Assembly (NCBI RefSeq): GCF_009730915.1
Contig: NC_052488.1
Coordinates: 20,020,305-20,084,304 of the forward strand
Length of the DNA stretch: 64,000 nucleotides
Source: Dioscorea cayenensis subsp. rotundata
Lineage: Eukaryota; Streptophyta; Magnoliopsida; Dioscoreales; Dioscoreaceae
Reading direction: 5' to 3'
Shown here: positions 9,970-20,996 of the stretch, one piece after another
Layout: every line of letters begins with the position of its first letter
How positions within the stretch are numbered: position 1 is the stretch's first letter
Translations under genes and position numbers: made by a program
Notes under the pieces: model-generated
Databases searched by the model: none
Seen by the model: the letters and a program-made list of their open reading frames with translations, nothing else
Told to the model about the DNA's origin: nothing

Positions 9970-12900
9970 CAGTAATCTCACAATCAGGAAAGAAACCAAG
10001 TTTACGGCTTACGGCTAGTAGGAAGACAGCAGCCTCTGGAAAGGTGACCTTCAAGACCTTTCGATCTTCCACCATATGGGCTGAGTGAGCGCAAATCATT
10101 ACACTAAGCTTGTTAACCATGCCACCGTATTGATCATCTGTTGTTTCCTTGATACTGCCAGTCATAGCTGAATCAACTTCCCAATGCTGAACAATGTTGG
10201 AATTACAGTTAGGTTTAAGCTGGTTGTCTGATCTTGCCATGTTGTCCGAGTTCAGTACAACCACAATGACTCCATCTGTGTCTGTGAGTAACTTCCCTTG
10301 GAGCCGGGAAGCAAATTCAGTCCTCAAAAAAAAAAAAAGAAGCTAAATTAGCAGCAAAATACAATAACTAAGATTGACATTGAATAGTAAAAATCCACGG
10401 TAAGATGAGAAGAGACAAGTTTGATGCATACCATGAAATGGAGCAGGACATGTTGATGGTGTCCATGTTACTGCAGCTATAGCATGAATATATAATTGGC
10501 TACGTTTAGATTGATTAATTCTGCACTCTAAACAAAATGTGCTAAAAATTCTTGATTGTGTCATGTCACTGCAGCTACAGCATGAATCCATAGTGCCATA
10601 TTTCCATTGTTTAGTTCTGCAATCAAGACAAAAAACAAAAACTCAGCAAGCAGGACTTTCATCAAATGTTTTCTGATGAACAATGACAGCTAGTCATTGA
10701 GAGATTTATAATGAAATATCACGTCAAATGAGTTGGATGTAGATCCAATACATTATTTAAGCTTAATTCAACTCAAAACCTTAAACTGATCAAATGAGAG
10801 ACCCATGCTTATGTGATCATTAGATTCATTACTCCCACATGCATTGAGGAATCATTACTCACTCTGATGGGGGAAATGGCTTTCGTTTCATGAGAAATTT
10901 CCATTTTACGCCATTTTACTAAAAAATATTAATTTAAATAATTGATTATAATAATTAACTCGAATAATAATTAAAGTGAAATATTTAATTTAAACACTTA
11001 ATTATAATAATTAAAATTGACAATGATGTTCAAAATTTTTTATAAATAAAGACAAGCTATTTTATTCAGATAGTTAATTAGAATAATTAAATTAAATAAT
11101 AATTAAAGTGAAATATTTAATTTAAATATTTAATTAACCTGAATAATAATATTCAAAATATTTTATTAATAAAGAAAATTATTTAATTAAAATAATTAAA
11201 TTGAAAATTGACTAAAGAGACATCTTTGCTTATAATAATTAAAATAAAGAATGAATATTTTATAAATAAAATAATTATTTATCATTAAACATAACTCACA
11301 ATTGCTCTATATTAAACGCATAAATGTAACTTCACCACTATCCCCTCTTTTTACTTTTCTCATTCACAATAAATTAACTTTCCAATCAAACACAATTTGC
11401 ATTCCTATCATTCCATTCCCATTACCAAACACAATTTGTTTATAAAGCCACTATTACTGAGAGAGCAAAATAAGATATTTGAGATTTACAATTGATTCAC
11501 TCATAGCTGCATCACAGTAGAAAGCGTGCGAGTTATAAGAGAACCCGGACTCAAAATCTTCTATTGACACTATTAATACTTGAGTCAAACCTTTTTTTTT
11601 TTTCTCTATACTTGAGAAAGACCATATCTGCTTGCAACTCAATAAGCTCCCTAGGTGCTAATTGATCACATGACAAATTTAATTTGGTATAAAAATAAAA
11701 AATAGAATAATTACCTTGGCGAACAGCTTGTATTTGTCCTTTAGCATAATTTTCATATATATATGCTAAATAATTATACGTAACTTTAGCAATAGAAAAT
11801 TTTGATAAGTGAAAACCAATATCCTAAATAACCAAATTTTTTTATCCATGTGATGATTTTTTACATTGGCAATACACTATTTTCATTGGTGTTGTTTGTG
11901 ATTACACAGCTTCTGCAAGACTATCATGCTTCGGATCAAGAATAAACATAATTAAAAATCAATCAAAATGCTTCAACATATGTATTTCAATTAAAGCTTA
12001 TTCATACCAAACAAAAAAAATTCATTTTGCATGTATTTAAATTACAATAATCAAGATTCTTACCAAATACTAAAATTGTTACTTTATAGGGAAAGTAAAT
12101 GCAGAGAAAGATTTTGTAAGGAAACTTAGTAGGGGAAGTGTTTCTTTGCAAAGTATCAAACGGGAAAAGTAAGAATAAAAAGAGAATAACACATGAAAAC
12201 ATCAACACAAAACAATTATACAGCAGTTACAAAATAACTCACTGATGTTTTTCTGCCCATTCTCATGGCAAACAAAGAAGACAAAATCATAGAAGCGGTT
12301 AAATTGTAACGAGTCCACCCATTCAACAATCATAGCAAAAGGTTAATATTCAGGAATATAGTAAAATAATCCCATTAAGATCCCCGATACAAGTATTTGC
12401 ATTTTAAAAACAGAAAATGTAGGCAAGGAATAGCAATCTTGTCAGATATGCATGCAACCTGAAATCAAATGGCACTGGCACAGTTTACCAATTCATTAAT
12501 CTTGGTGAAAAAAAATCATATTCAAGTATGTGATGAGTTAATCCCATCCTGGTCCCGATAAAATGATTTGCATTTTAAAATAGAAAAGGTAGTTAAATAT
12601 AGCAGGATTGCCAGACACACACAATTTGGAATGAAACGGCACTCACAGAGAGGTCAAGACATGCCATAAGTATGAGAAGATCATCTTGGTGAAAAAAAAA
12701 AAATCATATTGAAGTATGTGATGAGTTAATCCCATTCTGGTCCCGACAAAATAATTTGCATTTTAAAATAGAAAGGGTAGTTAAATATAGCAGGATTGCT
12801 AGACACACACACACTTTGGAATGAAATGGTACTCACAGAGAGGTCAAGACATGCCATAAGCATGACAAAATCATTAAAGCCTGCTCATTCTGACACTGTG

Positions 12901-13570
12901 AGATCCTATAACCACGCTTTGATCGAAGCGTATAGCCCTCTAGAGTCTAGACCCATTTATGTATACTTTCACTGCCAAGAGATGTAATAAAGATATAAAC
13001 ATTTAAACAGTATTAAAACAAGGAAGTTTAATACAAGCTATGCAATGCTGATGTAAGTATTATACAAGCGGAAATTGCATACATGGGAAACCAGTTTAAA
13101 GTATAGATGAATTGAGAAATTAGTTACAAGAATTAAACTTGAAGAAGAACAGCGGTCATTTCATAAATTAAATCACACTACCACTTTAAAAAAAAGAACA
13201 CAGGCATCAAAACAACATACTATGCATCATATATAAACGACGGAATCATGTATGAATCTTCAGAAAACACAATAAAATTCAACAAAAAGAAAGAAAACCG
13301 AATGCTTGGTATCAGAGACAACCCAAGACCCAAAAACTTCCCAAGTCGTCAATCTGCGCCTAACACCACTTAAACCCTAGAAACCAAGAGAAACCCCTCT
13401 AAACTCCACCTCAAACGCAACCGGACCTCAAGAACCCACTCAAATCAACAACATAAACAATAATTGGCGAAGAAAAAAAGGAACTTTAGGTTCAAGAATA
13501 GAAGACGCAAACCGCGCGATGTGGCGTAGACCTCGAAGATGACGGCCCGGACACAGAGAGGGAAGCCCAT
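9970..13570 (-). pseudogene. Degenerate AAR3/DCN1-like gene (unit 1 copy)
   Basis: Compared with the intact gene at 20997-26760, this copy keeps five parts: exon 1 (about 13513-13570, reading MGFPLCVRAVIFEVYATSR), a partial exon 3 (about 12840-12890), exon 4 (about 12243-12318, frame open, FYDFVFFVC), exon 8-like DNA (about 10437-10620, internally duplicated) and most of exon 9 (about 9990-10330, frame open, QHWEVDSAM, TTDDQYGG). Exon 2 and exons 5-7, which carry most of the cullin-binding domain (including WRIVLTGRFRLLNQW in the intact copy), are missing. Exon 3 and its intron are tandemly repeated (about 12497-12690 and 12691-12890). It cannot encode a DCN1 domain. Whether remnants are transcribed is unknown. 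Confidence 0.8.
10920..12000. other. AT-rich filler replacing AAR3-like exons 5-7
   Basis: AATAATTAAA and TTTAATTTAAA words recur through 10930-11280, followed by unremarkable AT-rich DNA. No counterpart is seen in unit 2. It may be a decayed insertion, but I find no clear terminal repeats. Confidence 0.4.
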
Positions 13571-13739
13571 GGGTGATCGGCGGCAGCGCTGGGGAATGGA
13601 AAAGGCTGCTTTTTGGATCGGGAAAACACTAGTACGAGATCGGATTTGGGAGAAAGAGAGGGAGAAGCAAGAATGCCACAGGGTCAAGGACGAAAAGAAG
13701 GCATGAGGATTGGGTGGAAAGCGGGCTAACAAGAAAAAA

Positions 13740-14720
13740 GAGAATAAAACCGTTTGTTTATTTTGAGAACTTTTTCATATTCGTCTCCTCAGCTCCTGGT
13801 TGTGGATCTTTGTTTGTGTTCTTTTCTGTTGATTGTTTTTCTTTCGTTGCCTTGTACTGTTACACCACTGGTGTTGCTTCCTTCCCTTTTTCTTTTTTCT
13901 GTTATTTCCCTTTTCTTATTTGTCTTAGTCTTCTGTAGTCTGTTTTCGGCTTTTTTCCTTATTGAATAAATAAGTGGTTTATCCACTTTTATCAAAAGTT
14001 TTTTTAAAAATGTAACCTAATATGTGTTTGCTATAAAATTATACAAAATGTAAATAAAAATTATTATTATTTCACATATGTATATATGAAGACATGTACT
14101 ATGTAGTCTAAGAACGTCGTCTATAGATTCGAAATTTAAAGAGATTAATATGAACCGTTGGATTGAACGATTTTCAGATTGGGATGTATAGTAACTACTG
14201 GAGTTATGAACTAAACAAGTTTTAATAGAATCTACATAAAATATAGAGCTAACAATTAACTAATAAAGATATTTGTATCGCTTATGAAACAATCACTAAG
14301 GTGTGGATCATTTGTTGAAGATGACACTAAAGATAGTAGTGAATAATGGATAACGTAGTTTGCAACATAGTTAAATGTTATTGTTTCACTATGATCAAAA
14401 TTATGCAAATTGTGAAAGCATAAACTACATTTGATTGTGGAGATGAAATCTTCTAGCTCGATTCACTCCGAAGTGGGAGTTACATCGAAGAAAAGCATAT
14501 TGGCTAGTGATTGTGAGGCCCCAATTCTTGACTGGAAGGGACACCAAAGGCCTCTGCCCTTCCATCCCTTGAATAGATAGAGAAGGAGGGCGGGGCTTTT
14601 TTTCGGTTTTTTCATGTTGTCAAACAGTTGAATATGTATTTGATTATTATATTAACAAAGATAAGAGAGAATTGTGGTTGAAAATGCAGTTATTCTTTTT
14701 TAGTTAGCATTGCAACAAAT
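13740..14720. other. Intergenic spacer between duplication units
   Basis: A T-rich stretch (13750-13960) is followed by AT-rich DNA. No gene, RNA or element is recognised. Confidence 0.5.
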
Positions 14721-14729
14721 TGTTTTTTA

Positions 14730-15246
14730 TCATGCCATTTCCAATGCATGACCCAAATCCCAAATTTGGAGTCAAATTTGGTGTGAATTGCTCCAACCCA
14801 CACCCAAATTTGACCCCAAATTGGGGTTTGAAATAGGATGACCCTAAATTTGGGATCACACTATTGTAATCCAAAATTTGGGGTCCTACATGAATATTAA
14901 TTTTTTAATCAATTTTTTTTTATAATTATTGTAATTAAAATTATAAAGTTAATAATTCATTAATGTAATTATAAGTAGTCATTATATACTTACAATATCA
15001 ATTTGAGTGAAATTAATTACTTAATTAATAATAAAATTATTAATTGGATTAATTTATGATAAATTTATGAAAACTTAATAATAATAATAATTATAATAAT
15101 AATATAAAAAAGATGTGAAAAGAGTATTTTGCGAATATGTTTTTTTGGGTAAAATTTGGGGTTTGTGATTAAGGTATAATTTATTATAGCAAAATCAAAT
15201 TTGGGATTTAGGGTATAAATTTAAGGTTGTGGATTGGAGATGGTCT
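14730..15246. mobile_element. MITE-like element with ~35-bp imperfect inverted ends
   Basis: The left end reads GCCATTTCCAATGCATGACC, then CAAATCCCAAATTTG. The right end, reverse complemented, reads ACCATCTCCAATCCACAACC, then CCTAAATCCCAAATTTG. The roughly 500-bp interior is non-coding and AT-rich, with repeated CAAATTTGGG words. A target-site duplication could not be fixed, so the superfamily is open. Confidence 0.55.
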
Positions 15247-16398
15247 CAGTAATTCAAATGTGTTTATATTGTCTATCTCCAAAAAGATCATGCCTCATCT
15301 ATAGTGATCAAAATGATTCTCTATTGTCCTCTAAAAACATTCGTAGATTTGTGATCACTGTTTGGGTGAACAATACTATTGTAATTATGAGTAGTAGTAC
15401 AGTGAAAAAAATGAGATATACAATATTTTGATCTTAACCGTCAATACTTATTTCTACTAGACTTGTAGGAAACTATAAAACAAAACCCAAACAACCCAAT
15501 TAAACCATTCCTCTTTCTTAGATGTCACTGCAGACATTCTACAAATGTCCGCAGTTGACGTATTGTGTGTGTATACATGTGTAATATTAAAAATAAATAA
15601 ACTTAGGCATTTATCCTAATTTTATAAACATTAACATCCAATGACATTTATTCATCACTCTCAACTTCAGGCCTGATGAGTCAGAAGAATGTGGGAATGA
15701 AACTAAAGCTCACGAGGGAGAGGTAGCCTCATGCTTTGAAGATTGGCAGATGCATGGATCCCATGACTTGCATTAATATTATTAAAAGACCGCTTGAAGC
15801 AATTAAGTCAACCAAAATTTTTAAAATTTCTACACAAATCAAATTGATATATAATTTCTGAAGATGAAGCATCTCTCCATTCTGAACATAAGTTCTTTTG
15901 ATTCTACTCAGAAATGAGGATCAAATAGAACCTGTGATTCAGATGACCATTCACAGCTAAATTATCTGCAAACCAGTTCCAATACCTTGGAATGAATTTG
16001 AATTCCACAGCAGCATCAAAGTTTGTCAGAGAATGAATATTTCTAATAGCATTATTTACTCTCCATGTCAGACAGTGGTTTGAATACTTCCATATCTTGG
16101 TGAGATTTGCACGGTCAGTAAAAATAGCTTCACTGTTTTTAGTTGATCTCCTGCATCTACTTCTGTTCACAGTAATTGTCAGAGTTCAGCTGTGTTCTGT
16201 GTTCTGTGTTCTGTGTTCTGCACATAGTGCCAATCAAGATTCAAGAATTAATAGAATGAGAGACTTAGTCTTATATATTCATTTAGCATAAATTTTGAGA
16301 ATTAGATCATGATGGTTAATGAAATGGTACAACGTTTTACAGCTAATAAGCATAGATAAGTCAAGAAAAGAGGAAAATTAGAAAAAAGAAGGAACTCA

Positions 16399-16406
16399 CA
16401 TGCATG
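16399..16406 (+). promoter_or_regulatory. RY motif CATGCATG upstream of CSLA-A2
   Basis: Same context as 2844-2851. It is retained after duplication although the surrounding promoter has diverged. Confidence 0.35.
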
Positions 16407-16633
16407 GCCTCCATACTACATGTGATTTGTGAGACTACTCTCTCAAGGTCCACGAACAAGAGAATTGAAATAAAAAAATGGAAGTCCAGTTCATCTTTAA
16501 ATGTCTAAACCAGAGACATTACTGTTGAACCCTTGCTCTTCTTCCATGAATAGGTCCCATTCTCCTTGTTTCCTTCCAAAATGATGGGCATGAAGGATCA
16601 AAGGAGGTAGAAGATGTTGAGAAGTTTCCATAA

Positions 16634-18980
16634 ATGGCTGCCATGACCCAGACAGGTAATTCATTTATTACTTTCCATAGGAATTCCTAAAACAGCAAAC
16701 AACAGTCTGTGTGCAATGCAACTGCAGTGATGGCTGTTCTTCTGCAAGTATGGAATTTAGTTAGGGTTACACTGGTTGTGCCATTGTTAAGGTTGGCAAT
16801 CTTCTTGAGCTTGGCGACGACAGTGATGATACTTGTGGAGAAGGTATTTGCAGGAATTGTGAGTTTGGTGGTGAAAGTTTTTAGTCTAAAGCCGGAGAAA
16901 CGGTACCGATGGGAACCGATGAGCCCAGACTTGGAGACCGGAAACTTGGCTTATCCTATGGTGCTTATTCAGATTCCAATGTACAATGAGAAAGAGGTAA
17001 TTAAACATGGTTCAAAATATCAATCTTCCACTTTTCTTGTGTTCTTCTTCTTCTTCTTCTTCTTCTTCTAATCATGTTAATGAATAGGTTTACAAGCTCT
17101 CAATTGGAGCTGCATGTTGTCTTGACTGGCCTTTAGACAGGATGATAATCCAAGTGTTAGATGATTCTACAGATCTAACAGTGAAGGTGAGACAGAATTA
17201 TGCTTTAAGCTGTTGTTATGACATTATGACATTTTCTGGTTTGAATGTTAGCAGGATTTGGTTAAGCTTGAATGTGAGAAATGGAAGAGCAAAGGAGTGA
17301 ATATCACTTATGAAGTAAGAAACAATAGACAAGGTTATAAAGCAGGCGCATTGAAGGAAGGAATGAAGCATGACTATGTTCAAGAGTGTGATTATGTTGC
17401 AATATTTGATGCAGATTTCCAGCCAGAATCTGATTTTTTGATGAGAACTATCCCTTTTCTTGTGTATAATCCTGACATTGCTCTTGTCCAAGCTCGGTGG
17501 AAGTTCGGTTAGATTTCTCTGATTTAGTCACAAGATTTAGACAACAAATATATAGTCAATGAATAACACTTTCCGATCTTTTCTTATGTAGTGAATGCTG
17601 ATGAGTGTATGATGACCAGGATACAAGAAATGTCACTAAATTATCACTTCAAGATTGAGCAAGAAGCAGGCTCTTCTACATTTGCATTCTTTGGTTTCAA
17701 TGGTACAATTGCATTGCATGCTGAAACATTAGTAGTTTTTGGTCCTACTTGTCATAATTTACAAATCAACATGTTAAATTCTAGGAACTGCAGGTGTCTG
17801 GCGTATCAAAGCCATTGACAATGCAGGAGGATGGAAAGATAGAACAACTGTCGAAGATATGGACTTAGCTGTCCGAGCAGGGCTTGAAGGTTGGAAGTTT
17901 GTCTATGTCGGAGACGTTCATGTATGTTTTTCCTTTCTCTTTTTTGTTTTCTGTTTATGTCTTTAATTCTACTTTTATCTTTAGTTGATGCTTAATTTTA
18001 ATATAGGTGAGAAGCGAGTTGCCGAGCACCTTCAAGGCGTATCGGCATCAGCAGCACAGATGGTCTTGTGGTCCTGCAAATCTGCTCAAGAAAATGGCCA
18101 TGGAGATCATGAAGAATGAGGTAAATTCCAGAATTTTAACAAACTACTTTTTATGAACTGGTGAAACTTACCAGCATATTTTCGTTATATATGTGCAGAA
18201 AGTGTCGATTTGGAAGAAATTTCATATGCTATACAGCTTTTTTTTTCTTGGGAAAGTCGTTATTCAGACGGCAACATTCATCTTTTACTGTGTTGTGATC
18301 CCGGTTTCAGTATTAGTACCTGAAGTTGAAATTCCTCAGTGGGGAGTGGTTTACATCCCAACATTGATCACAGTTTGCATAATTTTTGGAACTCCAAGGT
18401 AGAGAAAGGCATCAATTACCAGCCTTGCATCTCTTATTAGAATCCAAGTTTACATGAAGTTTATATCTGCTGAGAAGAGTACATTTCTGAATTTTACCAC
18501 AGCTCAATTCATCTGGTGATCTTTTGGCTCCTTTTCCAAAATGTCATGTCTTTACACCGAATAAAAGCCGCTTTAACTGGACTACTAGATGCAGGGAGAG
18601 TGAATGAATGGATAGTCACCGAGAAGTTAGGCAATGCACACAAGCCTAACAGCACTGATAAATTCAAAGAAAGCTCAAACACTCAACCACTGATCAACAA
18701 GCCTAAGACAACTCAAACCAATATTTGGCAAAGGTACATGGTAAATTTGATATTGTGGTTTCTTCTTGACCGATAAATTTGAATAAACGGTATGTTTATA
18801 ATTCTTCTTGCTGCTAGATACTATTTTTCAGAAATTTGGGTTGGTTTGTTCATGTTATCATGTGGCTGCTTTGATCTTGCAACAAGACGGCAAGGTTACT
18901 TCATCTACCTTATCCTCCAAGGCATTGCATTTCTCATCGCCGGTTTTGGATATGTCGGAACATATGTTCCTGGTTCCTAG
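16634..18980 (+). CDS. CSLA: Cellulose synthase-like A, glucomannan 4-beta-mannosyltransferase (copy A2)
   Basis: This is the tandem paralogue of the gene at 3187. Exons: 16634-16655, 16728-16996, 17088-17186, 17255-17507, 17592-17702, 17785-17921, 18007-18120, 18199-18398, 18503-18733, 18818-18980. Phases close to give 532 aa and every exon has the same length as in A1. LDDSTD, DADFQP, TVEDMD and QQHRW are all kept. Substitutions are mostly conservative (for example PIVK to LTVK after LDDSTD, EVRDNR to EVRNNR). The intron after exon 3 is much shorter than in A1 (68 versus 464 bp). No TATA box is seen at the position used in A1. By family it acts in the Golgi on GDP-mannose; sub- or neofunctionalisation relative to A1 cannot be read from sequence. 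Confidence 0.93.
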
Positions 18981-19472
18981 TCATCTGCTTGCAACACTGA
19001 ATTCAACATCAACATTTGCAGAATATCATGCCAATCTTTTGTGCCTGCACTTACACTGCTATTCATTCCTGTTTAAAGACCAGCAGAAAAGGTTGGTTAA
19101 AAAGATCTTGTCAATTGGTGACAATTGTACTTAAACAATCAGGAAGCTGCAACAAGAGCGGAAAGAAGCTTCCTTATTAGAGTACAATTTTGTAATCATT
19201 ACTGACAATTTTATTTATTCAATTCATATTCTATGTAACATTTCTGCAGACAAAAAAACAATGAAGTTCTGTGAATGAACCAAAGAACTTAGGATTAAAT
19301 CCTGTATGTAAGCATTACTCTTGGCACTTCTCCTTACTGAATGTCTGCATAAATACTACAATCAGAGAAAGATCTACTTGACTTACAACTTCAAATAAAC
19401 ATTTGACAAATAACCAAAATTCCCACTCTTGGTTAATAATTTTTTATCGCAGATAAAAATAATTTTGTGTAG
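18981..19472. other. Intergenic with remnant CSLA-B2 upstream DNA
   Basis: The stretch 19240-19445 matches 6660-6880 of unit 1 (TCTCCTTAC, ACAATCAGAGAAAGAT). It then jumps straight to the CSLA-B exon 3 acceptor at 19472, which marks a deletion of about 1.05 kb. Confidence 0.7.
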
Positions 19473-20656
19473 GAATTAGTGCAGTTAGAATGCAAGGTCT
19501 GGAAGATGAGTGGGAAGAACAGAACATATGAAGTTAGAGACAATAGACTTGGGTATAAAGCCGGTGCTCTGAAAGAAGGGATCAATTATGCTTATGTACA
19601 GCAGTGTGAATTTGTTACTGTTTTAGATGTTGGTTTTCAGCATGAATCCAATTTTTTGCTTCAGACTGTGCCTTTCTTTCTGCATAATTCTGAGCTTTCT
19701 CTTCTTCAGGCTTGATAGAAATTCAGTATGACTGATTTATCTTTTTCATGCCTGTGAATCTATGTTTCAAGTTTCAATGTTTTGTAGTAAATTCTAATGA
19801 GTGTTTGATGACGAGGATTCAAGAGATGTATATCGATTACCATTTTAAGGTTGAACTAGAAGCCAGTTTGACAATGTGGTCCTTCCCCAGTTTCATTGGT
19901 GACTAAGTCTCAATGTTTTCAAACATATCAACAGTATGAACTCTGTTTAATCGAACATTTCTTTTTACGGGAACTGCCGGAGTGTGGAGAATTAATGCTC
20001 TTCTTGAATAGGGAGGCTGGAAAGATCGAATGCAGTGTAAAAGACATGGAATTGGCAGTTTGAGCAAGCACCGAAGGATAAAAATTCAAATTTGTCGGCA
20101 ATGTCAAGGTACATTGAAAATTTTACTTTGAAAACCTTAAGACGATCGACAATGTTGCATGTTAATCACAATGTACATTTAAATTCCAAGCGAATTACCG
20201 GGTACATACAAGGCCTATCTCAATCAACAGTATCAGTAGTCTTCTGGTTCAGCCAATTTGTTCGGCAAGACAACTCTAAAGATACTAATAAAGGTTTGAC
20301 GCTTGCGATTAATGTTGTTTCTGCTAACTTCTAGTTTTCTTAAGGTCGATACTGAAGACAATACACCACAAAAAGAAAATTATCAGAAAACCCAAATCAG
20401 AAGTTCATGAAAGGTCATCATCATCTCTTATAAATCAACTTTTTGTGTTCCAAATCTTGTGATCATTTGCAGGAACTCATATTTTATACTTGGTTGGTTC
20501 ATTTGCAAGATTTACATCCCAGAGCTGACGGTTTCATTAGCATGTTATGACTTGAATTATGCAAACGGGCGCTATTACATTTACACCTTTTCACAGTCCA
20601 TTGCATTCCTTATCATGCGTTTCTTGGGCATGTTCAGACCATTGTTCACAGCAAAT
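19473..20656 (+). pseudogene. CSLA-B pseudogene (unit 2 copy)
   Basis: This is homologous to 7954-9630 but lacks the promoter and exons 1-2. The exon 3 remnant (19473-19725) still reads [10 protein letters not shown], but the catalytic DADFQP has become DVGFQH and QARW runs into a stop. The exon 4 (about 19788-19900), exon 5 (about 19972-20108) and exon 6 (about 20175-20294) remnants carry stops (for example LLE-stop-GGWKDR) and frame changes. Exon 7 is deleted. Exon 8 survives as a fragment (about 20355-20415) and exon 9 has lost its AG acceptor (CAA before GATTTACATC). It is not functional as a glycosyltransferase. Confidence 0.92.
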
Positions 20657-20996
20657 GAATATGAGATGTTTATTCCATTTTAGTATTTCCGCATGTCCAT
20701 TCTTCAGTTAAGCTGCCTGCAGCATTATAACAAGACATTTATCAATTTTCTAAATAAGATTTCCATAAAAAAATAAAAATAGAGCATTCAGTTTGTAATT
20801 TTATTTTCCTGTTGAAGACACCCTTTTGATTGCAAAGACAAGTAACATGCTGATCAAACTCATTGTTGTATTTGTATAAAAAGATGTTTTGTTTCAAATT
20901 ACAATGTACCAAACAAATTGCAATAACAGCCTGCCAACAGACAGAGATAAAGAGGATACGAAAAAACAAATATTTCTATTATCAATAATCTCAGGG

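Larger units (their letters stand above)
1374..13655. repeat. Segmental duplication, unit 1
   Basis: This unit pairs with 15849-26840. Homology starts near the shared word TTCTACTCAGAAATGA (about 1420 and 15902). It runs through CSLA-A, CSLA-B and the minus-strand AAR3-like gene, and ends just upstream of the AAR3 start, where GAGATCGGATT occurs in both (about 13640 and 26825). Gene order and orientation are the same. Differences include later insertions (the 1460-2465 repeat, the SINE at 6230), the solo LTR in unit 2, and large deletions in opposite genes. Confidence 0.85.

Noticed and set aside
16709-17071. CSLA-A2 exon 2 read without splicing to a run of F residues
   Set aside because: The frame simply reads into the TTC-rich intron; the donor at 16997 is clear and conserved.
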